Shown: positions 33,631 to 40,569 of the stretch, in pieces
Position numbering within the stretch: the stretch's first letter is position 1
Layout of the letters: each line of letters opens with the position of its first letter
NCBI RefSeq assembly: GCF_039538005.1
Contig: NZ_BAABBO010000001.1
Coordinates: 372,001-436,000, forward strand
From: Allohahella marinimesophila
GTDB taxonomy: Bacteria; Pseudomonadota; Gammaproteobacteria; Pseudomonadales; Oleiphilaceae
Length of the DNA stretch: 64,000 nucleotides
Reading direction: 5' to 3'
Notes under the pieces: generated by a model
Told to the model about the DNA's origin: nothing
Databases searched by the model: none
Seen by the model: the letters and a program-made list of their open reading frames with translations, nothing else
Made by a program: the position numbers and the translations under genes

Positions 33631-34995
33631 ATGTTGCCAACGCTGTTATACAATCTGATCGCAGGCCTGAGGCTTGTGCTGTTCCGACCTTTTGGACAGA
33701 TCGGCTTCCGCTATTCAATGACTGCGTTCTGGAGCATAGTCCTCCTCAATTTGCTGCTCGTGGCGGGATTGCAAAAAGCAGGCATTGATGAACCTGTCCT
33801 GTTGCAGGCCGAAGGCATTTTCCCTGAGGCCTTCTTTATCCTTCTGGTTCTACTCTCGGGCTACTTGATCAGCAGATGCCTCGGCAGCCGGCTGCTGCAG
33901 TTTCGCTTCCCGGTGATTTTTCTCAATGCTGCCTTCTGGATGCAACTCATATCGGGGCTGTATAAGAATTCAAGTGCTGGGGGAACACTCGCCTGGGCGC
34001 TCTACTGGCTGATACAGCTCTGGCTGCTGTTGGTGATCTTTCGTGTACTCAAGCATGCCGCTCGTGCTGATTGTGAAGGCGCTGTTGTACGCAGATGGCT
34101 GGCTGGACTTGCCTTCGCCATCGTTGCCCAGTCGCCTCAATATTTTTTGTATCCCTTCGAATTTTGGGTGCCTGCGCGATATGCACTGGCAGAAGCATCA
34201 GGAGAGGCTGAAGATTTGCCGATGCTCAATGCCGAAGCGGTGTTGACGAGTCAGACGGATCTGCTGAAACAGCAATTGCTGGCATTGGAGCCTTCAAAGC
34301 CAGGCGAGGTTGATGCCTACTTTCTTGGCTACGCGCCATGGGGCGATCAAAAGGTATTCGCAAATGAGGTCCGATTTGCTCGCAAACGTTTTGACGACAG
34401 CTTTGGCACGCGCGGTCGAAGTCTGAGCCTGATCAATGATGGTGATAACGTCGACACACAGGCCTTGGCCATAAGCTCAAATCTTGCAGCCAGTCTTCAG
34501 TGGCTTGGGCGGATCGCGCAGCCGAAAGAAGATGTGCTGTATCTCTTCATCACCAGCCATGGCGGCGAGAATCACGACATCGGAACGGTTCTGGCCAATC
34601 TTCCGCTGAACGATCTACCTGCAGCGGGTCTCGCGTCACTCCTGGCCAGCAGCGGCTTCAAGTGGAAGGTCGTCATCGTATCCAGCTGCTACTCGGGCGG
34701 ACACATCCCCTTGCTGGCAGATGACACCACGATGGTGATCACGGCGTCCCGCGCGGATAGAACATCATTCGGATGTACTGACGATGCCGAGTACACTTAT
34801 TTCGGCCGTGCCTTTCTGGTCGAAGCGCTCGAGAACAATCGTGACTTTCAAGACGCTTTCGAACTGGCGCGGGTAGTGATTGCCCGACGTGAGGCTACCG
34901 AAGGGTTCACGCCTTCAGAGCCACAGATAGCCGTAGGGGGTGCGATCGAAGCTTATCTCGAGGAAGCGCTGACGGTGTCATTGAAACAGGATTGA
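33631..34995 (+). CDS. C13-family (legumain-like) peptidase with membrane N-terminus
   Basis: A 454-aa protein: four or five hydrophobic segments in the first 175 residues (AFFILLVLLSGYLI; ALYWLIQLWLLLVIF), then a soluble caspase-like domain (about 220-454) with FITSHGGEN (His310) and IVSSCYSGG (Cys353), the C13 dyad. A downstream VITASRADRTSFGC segment is also typical of bacterial C13 proteins. Such enzymes cleave after Asn or Asp, or act as transpeptidases like GPI8; here it probably acts on an envelope protein. The dyad and family are secure; the function is unknown. Confidence 0.87.
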   Translation: MLPTLLYNLIAGLRLVLFRPFGQIGFRYSMTAFWSIVLLNLLLVAGLQKAGIDEPVLLQAEGIFPEAFFILLVLLSGYLISRCLGSRLLQFRFPVIFLNAAFWMQLISGLYKNSSAGGTLAWALYWLIQLWLLLVIFRVLKHAARADCEGAVVRRWLAGLAFAIVAQSPQYFLYPFEFWVPARYALAEASGEAEDLPMLNAEAVLTSQTDLLKQQLLALEPSKPGEVDAYFLGYAPWGDQKVFANEVRFARKRFDDSFGTRGRSLSLINDGDNVDTQALAISSNLAASLQWLGRIAQPKEDVLYLFITSHGGENHDIGTVLANLPLNDLPAAGLASLLASSGFKWKVVIVSSCYSGGHIPLLADDTTMVITASRADRTSFGCTDDAEYTYFGRAFLVEALENNRDFQDAFELARVVIARREATEGFTPSEPQIAVGGAIEAYLEEALTVSLKQD

Positions 34996-35349
34996 GGCGA
35001 CAGAAAAGAAAAGTCCGGGCCGACCAGTAAACTGGTCTCCCGGGTAGCTGATGCGTCCAATCCCTGGTCGCATCAGCGAAGTGGCGGTGGCATCCTGCCT
35101 TTGCCGTTCGATATCCATATCGGGGTCTTAACACAACGTTCCTGCCCTGCCATCCTTGGCTGGACCATCCTTGATCCGGGCGCTGCCTCCTGGCCGTTGC
35201 ACCAGCTCGTCGTTAAATCTGCTGATGCCGCATACAATAGGTTAAATTTTGAACGGATCCTAGAGCGAAAATCTCCAAACTCTGTAAGCCTATGCCTACA
35301 CGGCGACGACGCTTTTGGTGGGTGCTCTGTAATCACTGGCCTCTTGGGT
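34996..35349. other. 354-bp gap between convergent genes, structured RNA-like end
   Basis: Between the C13 peptidase and the TPM gene I see no gene with a ribosome site on either strand. Two adjacent perfect stems lie near 35014-35077: CCGGG..GACCAGT/ACTGGTC..CCCGG, and GCTGATGCG at 35047-35055 with CGCATCAGC at 35069-35077. Read leftward, the first is followed by a T-rich run (TTTTCTTTT), so the stretch may hold the 3' end of a leftward transcript of the TPM operon or of a small RNA. The rest is unstructured by eye. Confidence 0.4.
35003..35043 (-). terminator. Strong hairpin plus T-rich tail, leftward terminator
   Basis: The stem includes CCGGG/CCCGG closing and the perfect GACCAGT/ACTGGTC core (35022-35028 and 35031-35037) with a 2-nt loop. 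On the minus strand it is followed by TTTTCTTTTC. This is the best intrinsic terminator for leftward transcription in the middle of the window. It lies 340 bp beyond the TPM stop codon, so the transcript would have a long 3' end or be a separate small RNA. Confidence 0.6.
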
Positions 35350-35967
35350 CTACTCAAGGATCACCAGCCGGTTGGGAAGTTCATTTCGACGATGAGTCGC
35401 AGGCAGTTCCTGGGCAAGCAGATCTCCGCATGCTTCGATGCAACCGATAAAACCGGCCAAGGTCTTGCCGGCCCGGACCTGGGCCGTGAAATCATCCACA
35501 ATGATCTGCCAAGTGGAATCCGGAAGCCGGACCGAAATGCCATTGTCGACGAGAATCTCGACATAGTGTTCGGCCTCAGATACGAAGATCAGCATACCCG
35601 TAGCATCGGTCGTGCGGTGCAGGTTCTGCTCAAGAAACTGGCGCCGCGCCAGGTTCGAGGCACGCCAGTAAGCGACGGAATCTGGCACGAGTCGACGAAG
35701 AATCTGCGGAATTCTGAATAGCAGGCTCAGACCAATGAAAGCCATCCACTGAATCAACAATAGTTGATGGGCGTTATACCACTCAGTGAAGTAGTTCACT
35801 GCCCCCGGCAGTATGAGCGCGACGATGCCTGCCCACAGCAGCGGAATGTAGGTGTAGTCATCAGCCTGTCGAGCCAGGACGGTGACCAGCTCTGCATCAG
35901 TACCTTGTTCGACTTTTTCAATAGCGGCAGCAACCTGCGCGCATTCTTCCTTTGTCAGCAGCGACAT
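35350..35967 (-). CDS. TPM-domain membrane protein (third gene of the lemA set)
   Basis: A 205-aa protein: an N-terminal part (LLTKEECAQVAAAIEKVEQ), two or three hydrophobic segments (LLWAGIVALILPGAV; LLLIQWMAFIGLSLLFRI), then ATGMLIFVSEAEHYVEILVD and GISVRLPDSTWQIIVDDF, typical of TPM (TLP18.3/Psb32/MOLO-1) domains. Family members are linked to photosystem repair or to membrane protein quality control. ATG 35967 with AAAGG upstream is preferred. It follows the YgcG-like gene in the same direction. The family is secure and the role unknown. Confidence 0.86.
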   Translation of the reverse strand: MSLLTKEECAQVAAAIEKVEQGTDAELVTVLARQADDYTYIPLLWAGIVALILPGAVNYFTEWYNAHQLLLIQWMAFIGLSLLFRIPQILRRLVPDSVAYWRASNLARRQFLEQNLHRTTDATGMLIFVSEAEHYVEILVDNGISVRLPDSTWQIIVDDFTAQVRAGKTLAGFIGCIEACGDLLAQELPATHRRNELPNRLVILE

Positions 35968-36031
35968 CAATCTACCTTTTCGAGATGTTTGTGAAATTTC
36001 GGTCGAAAATTTGGCATGTTCATCTTCAGGG

Positions 36032-36790
36032 TTACCACCCGCCTGAGGCGCCGCCGCCGCCAAAGCCGCCACCTCCGCCGCCAAAGCCACCACCGCCGAA
36101 ACCTCCGCCTCCGCCGCCTCGACTCAGCACCGAGCCCAACACTGCCCCAGCGAGCAGGCCTCCCATGCCTCGGCGCTTGCCGCCGCCACGACCGCCTCCA
36201 CCGAATAGATAAGTGAGGGTGAGCATGATGAAGAGGATGCCGGCGACGATCGAAGGGGTTGGTTTCTCGCCCTGAGCTCCCTGAGGTGTACGAGTGGCGA
36301 CTGGTGTCCCACCCAGCACCTGAATGATTGCCGCGACACCGTTTTCGATGCCTTCAGCAAATCTGCCGCGCTTGAAGGCGGGTGTTATGATCTGATCGAT
36401 GATGACCTTGCTCTGAGCGTCTGTAAGACGGCCTTCAAGACCGTAGCCGACCTCGATGCGAATCTTCCGCTCTTCCTTGGCAACGATAAGCAGAGCCCCG
36501 TTGCTGGAGTCGGCCTGGCCGATGCCCCATGCGCGGCCGAGTTGATAACCAAACTCTTCGATGGCCTGACCTTGCAAGTCAGGCAATGTCACTACGACCA
36601 GCTGTTCAGTCGTAGCGGCTTCATGATTTTGCAAGAGCTGGGAAACCCGGGCCTCGGCCGGAGGTGGCAACATGTCGGCCTGGTCAACCACTCGCCCAGT
36701 GAGTTCCGGAAACTCCGGTTCGGCTGCCCAGGCGCTGATATGAATGCAGGACAACAACAGGCCGAGGAGGGTGGCTGGGATGCGCATCAA
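36032..36790 (-). CDS. YgcG-like TPM-domain protein with Gly-rich tail
   Basis: A 252-aa protein with a signal peptide (LLGLLLSCIHISAWA), a TPM domain (residues about 25-170, with EFPELTGRVVDQADML and ALLIVAKEERKIRIEVGYGLEG), one membrane segment (IVAGILFIMLTLTYLF), and a C-terminal tail that is almost all Gly with Phe and Ser (GGGGGFGGGG pattern). It starts 4 nt inside the LemA stop. The tail resembles that of other YgcG proteins and could mediate self-association. The call is secure. Confidence 0.88.
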   Translation of the reverse strand: MMRIPATLLGLLLSCIHISAWAAEPEFPELTGRVVDQADMLPPPAEARVSQLLQNHEAATTEQLVVVTLPDLQGQAIEEFGYQLGRAWGIGQADSSNGALLIVAKEERKIRIEVGYGLEGRLTDAQSKVIIDQIITPAFKRGRFAEGIENGVAAIIQVLGGTPVATRTPQGAQGEKPTPSIVAGILFIMLTLTYLFGGGGRGGGKRRGMGGLLAGAVLGSVLSRGGGGGGFGGGGFGGGGGGFGGGGASGGW

Positions 36791-37425
36791 AATTCGACCT
36801 TCGGCGCCTCATCAGCGTTGGTCGCCGTGGCCTCGAAGTTTTCTCGTATCGGCATGTCGCTGTACATCAGGCTATGCCAGATCCGTCCTGGAAAGGTTCT
36901 GATTTCCGTATTGTACTGCTGTACCGCCTGTATGAAGTCCCGTCGTGCCACCGCAATCCGGTTTTCTGTGCCTTCAAGCTGAGACTGCAGGGTAAGAAAA
37001 TTCTGATTGGACTTGAGGTCAGGGTAGCGTTCAGAGACTGCCATGAGGCGGCTGAGCGCACTGGTCAACTCGCCCTGAACCTGCTGGAACTGCTGCAGTT
37101 TCTGGGGGTCGTTCAAAATACTGTCATCAACCTGAATCGAAGTGGCCTTGGCGCGGGCTTCGATGACAGCCGTGAGGGTCTCACGCTCCTGCTCCGCAAA
37201 TCCTTTGACGGTTTCGACCAGATTGGGCACTAGATCTGCGCGGCGTTGGTATTGGTTTTCAACTTGCGACCAAGCTGATTTCACCTGCTCATCATAGGTC
37301 GGGATATTGTTGATACCGCACCCTGTGAGCCAGAGCATTATCAACACCGCCGAGAATGGCTTCCAGAGGGTAAGTTCGCGGCGAACGGCTATTTTCGGGC
37401 GTTTACCAGTAATGATCGTATCCAT
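36787..37425 (-). CDS. LemA-family lipoprotein
   Basis: A 212-aa LemA protein: N-terminal anchor with LWLTGCG (a possible lipobox, Cys about 36), then the long LemA helical bundle, with QVENQYQRRADLVPNLVETV, EQERETLTAVIEARAKA, and YPDLKSNQNFLTLQSQLEGT. LemA often sits with TPM proteins, as here (lemA, ygcG-like, TPM in order, 4-nt overlap). The role is linked to membrane stress in several bacteria, but the biochemical function is unknown. The start at 37425 is inside an AT-rich leader. The family is secure. Confidence 0.9.
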   Translation of the reverse strand: MDTIITGKRPKIAVRRELTLWKPFSAVLIMLWLTGCGINNIPTYDEQVKSAWSQVENQYQRRADLVPNLVETVKGFAEQERETLTAVIEARAKATSIQVDDSILNDPQKLQQFQQVQGELTSALSRLMAVSERYPDLKSNQNFLTLQSQLEGTENRIAVARRDFIQAVQQYNTEIRTFPGRIWHSLMYSDMPIRENFEATATNADEAPKVEF

Positions 37426-37641
37426 GTATGAGGTGTTTCCTTATCTTGTGGAACTGTAGTTATACGCTACTTACGCAGCGGGTTTTACATTCGATGGAAT
37501 TTGTCTCAATTTTGAACTATGGGCCCTAGGTAATTCGGACGACATCCTTTACCATCACCTCGACATTCGCCTGCCCCAGGCAACCGGGATCTGGTTCCGG
37601 AAGGAAGTTATATACCAGTGAATTTTCAAGGAAGGCCATCA

Positions 37642-38280
37642 ATGTTTTATTCGTCGTCACCGCTGCCTGCAGTGTCTAGAGTCAACTCGCTGGTGCTCAT
37701 GTTGCTTTCTGCCCCGCTTGTTGAAGCCGGGACAGTTCAGCTGCCTGATCAGATCATGATCGATGTCAACTGGGCGCCGGAGCAGATCGACTTCGATTTT
37801 GCGCTCGACCTCAAAGATGGCGATGCCTCCACCTCGGATGAAGTGCTGTACACGGGAGTCTATTTCCGGACGCTAGACGGCAATGGCGCCTCGCCATGGC
37901 TCGAGGGCGGCTATGGTGAGTTATTTCCCGATGGTACGGCTCATGATCTCAATGCGACCCTGCGAATGTTCCTGTTCGACGAGCAATATGGCGATCAGAC
38001 TTTTGATTTCATGAAGCGAGCGTCGGTGAAGGATACTTATCTCTTCGCGTTCGAGAGTTATGTGGACTACGTTCCAATTGGCTGTGAGCCATTTTCAGAC
38101 GATTGCCCGCCTGTGTTGAGTGCAACCTATGGCGGCGAAACGCTGGTCACCTTCTACGACGGCCAACAGGGTCCTGCTGGTCCAGACCCGGACAATCCCG
38201 TTGAAGTTGCACTGCCGGGCAGCCTGCCGATCGCCATATTAGCCGGTCTCGGTGTGTACTGGCGAAGTCGTTCTGCCTGA
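37642..38280 (+). CDS. Secreted protein with PEP-CTERM-like C-terminus
   Basis: A 212-aa protein. ATG 37642 has AAGGAAGG six bases upstream. A signal peptide (VNSLVLMLLSAPLVEAG) and an acidic, beta-rich mature part (WAPEQIDFDFALDLKDGDAS) follow. The end is ALPGSLPIAILAGLG followed by YWRSRS: a short Pro-Gly-rich turn, a hydrophobic segment and a basic cluster. That is the layout of PEP-CTERM sorting tails, but the Glu of PEP is missing. An exosortase would be needed and none is in the window. Alternatively it is a plain C-terminal anchor. The signal is clear and the sorting call tentative. Confidence 0.65.
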   Translation: MFYSSSPLPAVSRVNSLVLMLLSAPLVEAGTVQLPDQIMIDVNWAPEQIDFDFALDLKDGDASTSDEVLYTGVYFRTLDGNGASPWLEGGYGELFPDGTAHDLNATLRMFLFDEQYGDQTFDFMKRASVKDTYLFAFESYVDYVPIGCEPFSDDCPPVLSATYGGETLVTFYDGQQGPAGPDPDNPVEVALPGSLPIAILAGLGVYWRSRSA

Positions 38281-38376
38281 TCCTGACTGGTCCATGTGAG
38301 ATGAATGACGTATCACTCTGAAAGCGCCGGTCTTTACGGGCGTGAATATTCTTCGTGAACTGATCAGGACCGTTAT

Positions 38377-39390
38377 ATGCAGCCATCAATCAGATCAATC
38401 CTCAGAACAGGCACTTCCGCATCCCTCCTGGCCATTTTCCTGGCCGCTTGTGACGATAGCTCCGTCAACGCTCCCGAGTCGATCAGCGCAGACACCCCTA
38501 CGGAGAACATGCCTGCGGTTGGTGGGGCGCCCCAAGGTGTTCAGGCGGTACCGAGCAGGCGTTCGGCCAGTCAGGCGATGGATGAGTTGGAGCAGGCAGT
38601 GACGGCCGGAGAGGGGGGGACCGTTGTGGCCCGGCTGGACCATCAGGCGAATGCCAAATCAGTGGATATCGATATTCCGCCAACGATTCTTCTGCTGTTT
38701 TCGGATCCTGCTCTGGATGTACCCCTTTTGCAGAAAAATCAGCAGGTGGCGCTTGATCTACCGCAGAAAATACTGGCCTACGAAGATCCGCAGGGTAGCG
38801 TCAAGCTAGCCTTCAACGGCGTGGAATATCTTCGTGATCGCCACGCCCTTGGCGAGCTTGAGACACTGAATCAGCTCCGTAAGAGGCTCAAGACCCTGAC
38901 CGAGTCTGCGAGCGGTTCTGAGGTTGGTCCACATCAGGAAGGCACCGGGAGTGTAGAGAAGGGCGCGGGCATAGTGGTGCTCACGAGTGGTAACGATTTT
39001 GAGACTACCCACCAAAAGCTCCGACAGGCCCTTGAGTCTCAGAGTGCACTAAAAGTGATGGCTGAAATCGACTATGCCGCTGATGCGGCGAGTGCTGATA
39101 TGTCGCTGAGACCAACGAGCCTGTTTGTATTCGGCAATCCTCAGGTCGGCTCGCCCATGATCAATGTGCGACAGTCGATTGCCCTTGATCTGCCGCAAAA
39201 AATGCTGGTGTATCAAGGCGAGGAGGGTGAAATATTCGTCGCGTATAACGATCCTGAATACATTTCACGCCGCCACGAAATGCTTGAACCAGGTGAGCAG
39301 CTCAATAACGAGCAGGTCGAAGCGGTAGCAAGCATCTTGGCAGGGCTTGTCAACACTGCAGTGACGGCTGATGACGCGTCAGGCGAATAG
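38377..39390 (+). CDS. Tandem DUF302 lipoprotein
   Basis: A 337-aa lipoprotein: lipobox LAAC (Cys about 25), an acidic spacer, then two DUF302 domains. The first has TILLLFSDPALDVPLL and LDLPQKILAYED. The second has TSLFVFGNPQVGSPMI, LDLPQKMLVYQ and YNDPEYISRRHEM. DUF302 proteins are usually single-domain and have been linked to stress or metal responses; the duplication probably makes an internal dimer. It is free-standing and followed by a tRNA on the other strand. The domains are secure and the role unknown. Confidence 0.86.
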   Translation: MQPSIRSILRTGTSASLLAIFLAACDDSSVNAPESISADTPTENMPAVGGAPQGVQAVPSRRSASQAMDELEQAVTAGEGGTVVARLDHQANAKSVDIDIPPTILLLFSDPALDVPLLQKNQQVALDLPQKILAYEDPQGSVKLAFNGVEYLRDRHALGELETLNQLRKRLKTLTESASGSEVGPHQEGTGSVEKGAGIVVLTSGNDFETTHQKLRQALESQSALKVMAEIDYAADAASADMSLRPTSLFVFGNPQVGSPMINVRQSIALDLPQKMLVYQGEEGEIFVAYNDPEYISRRHEMLEPGEQLNNEQVEAVASILAGLVNTAVTADDASGE

Positions 39391-39426
39391 AGCCTTGTGA
39401 GGTTGTCTGCTGTGTATTCAGGAAAG

Positions 39427-39503
39427 TGGCGCCCCCGGCAGGATTCGAACCTGCGACCAACGGCTTCGGAAGCCGCTACTCTATCCAGCTGAGCTACGGA
39501 GGC
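39427..39503 (-). tRNA. tRNA-Arg (anticodon CCG)
   Basis: A 77-nt cloverleaf including the encoded CCA. The acceptor stem GCCTCCG pairs with CGGGGGC (one G-U), discriminator G. The D-arm has GCTCAGCTGG, the T-arm GGTTCGAATCC, and the anticodon loop reads TTCCGAA, so CCG decodes arginine codon CGG. It is the only tRNA found in the window. Confidence 0.95.
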
Positions 39504-39515
39504 ATGACGGCGGGC

Positions 39516-39545
39516 ATTATAGGGCTTCACTGAGGCCCAGGTAAA
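39516..39545 (-). promoter_or_regulatory. Promoter of tRNA-Arg
   Basis: On the minus strand TTTACC and a consensus TATAAT are separated by 18 bases, and the TATAAT ends 12 bases before the mature tRNA 5' end. The spacing and the perfect -10 make a strong housekeeping promoter for the tRNA. Confidence 0.7.
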
Positions 39546-39563
39546 CTGCAGAACGCTCCGTTG

Positions 39564-40346
39564 TCAGTGGTTTGCCAGTGCAGAGTCCGGCATACCGTAG
39601 CGAGTCTGGATGGCATGGAATTCACGGGTCGTCTTGAAGAAGCGAAGTTCGGCATCGAATGCCTTGATGAGTAATCCCAGGTCCGGCTTCTGGGCGAAGG
39701 GCAGGTAGTTGGACTCTCCTGCACAGAAGTGGGCGCCCGGTATGGCCTGGATTCGGTGGAGCAGGTTGAGCTCCTTGACGTGCTGGTGGCCTACGACGAG
39801 GTTGGCAATGACGTAATCGATGCGCTGGAGGGCAAGTTTGGCGAAGTTGGCCGCCAGTTGCCGTTCACGTTCGAGATTCAGCTCGGCGGCGGAGATTTCC
39901 GGACAGTATTCATAGCCCAGCATCGCGCCACCCCTGAGCGCTTTCAGGCTTGCCAACGAGCGGTATTCGATAGGCGCGTTCCTGCGGACGAAAATTCCCG
40001 TCAGTGCAGTGGAGAGCGGTTCGTCAGGGTATACCAGAAATTTTGCTCGATCCTCGGTGAAGCTGGCGCCCAGAATGGCATCAGCATCTTTTGACTTCAT
40101 CAGTGCGAGGCATCGTTTCCATGGGCAGAACTCGAGTGTGACGTCTACCCCCAGTTTCCTGAAGACGGCTTCAACGACTTCCCAGTCACTGCCCCTGACC
40201 TGTCCTTCAGCGTCACTATACACGTAGGGTTTCCACTCTTCGGTAACAATATGGAGCGGACGGTCCAGCAGGCGATCAGACGGTACTTGTGCGGCCACGC
40301 CCATCGGTATCAGTACACAGAAGAAAAGAAGCAGCTGTCTGAACAT
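39564..40346 (-). CDS. Periplasmic amino-acid-type solute-binding protein (SBP_bac_3)
   Basis: A 260-aa protein with a signal peptide (LLLFFCVLIPMGVAAQ) and a family-3 binding fold, with LHIVTEEWKPYVYSD, SDWEVVEAVFRKLGVDVT and ILGASFTEDRAKFLVYPD. There are no ABC permease or ATPase genes nearby, so it is an orphan binding protein, perhaps a sensor input or a YtfJ/PA-type solute receptor. The tRNA gene lies 60 nt downstream. The call is secure at family level; the ligand is unknown. Confidence 0.84.
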   Translation of the reverse strand: MFRQLLLFFCVLIPMGVAAQVPSDRLLDRPLHIVTEEWKPYVYSDAEGQVRGSDWEVVEAVFRKLGVDVTLEFCPWKRCLALMKSKDADAILGASFTEDRAKFLVYPDEPLSTALTGIFVRRNAPIEYRSLASLKALRGGAMLGYEYCPEISAAELNLERERQLAANFAKLALQRIDYVIANLVVGHQHVKELNLLHRIQAIPGAHFCAGESNYLPFAQKPDLGLLIKAFDAELRFFKTTREFHAIQTRYGMPDSALANH

Positions 40347-40459
40347 CGCGGTATTGTCCTGCGCGCAAAATAGGGCAAGGCCCTAGCATAATCCTCAGTC
40401 TAGCCTCAGCCTGGCATAGCGTACAACTCACAGTTTTTGTGAAGGTCTCCGCTGCATAA

Positions 40460-40475
40460 TTGAACGGTCGTTCAA
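40460..40475. promoter_or_regulatory. Palindrome TTGAACG-GT-CGTTCAA, possible TetR-type operator
   Basis: Two perfect 7-bp arms flank a 2-bp centre, in the intergenic region between the solute-binding protein and the diguanylate cyclase gene. Palindromes of the form TTGAACG-nn-CGTTCAA are typical TetR-family sites. No regulator gene is next to it. It may regulate the diguanylate cyclase, the binding protein, or both. Confidence 0.5.
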
Positions 40476-40569
40476 CACGCCTGATTATGAATTGGCCCGA
40501 AATAGCCTATGCTTAATTCCTTCATCCTGTACTGAGGCCTTCGGCGTTGGTCCCTGTCTTCTGCTTACC

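Noticed and set aside
35008..35020. AAAGTCCGGGC, like the conserved start of RNase P RNA
   Set aside because: Only this short match is present; the other conserved RNase P segments are absent, and the bases form part of a terminator stem.
35101..35721. 206-aa rightward ORF in the TPM gene
   Set aside because: It is antisense to the TPM domain gene, whose motifs, ribosome site and operon are convincing.
35952..36212. Proline-rich rightward ORF
   Set aside because: It is the antisense of the Gly-rich tail of the YgcG-like protein, so the proline run is an artefact of strand.
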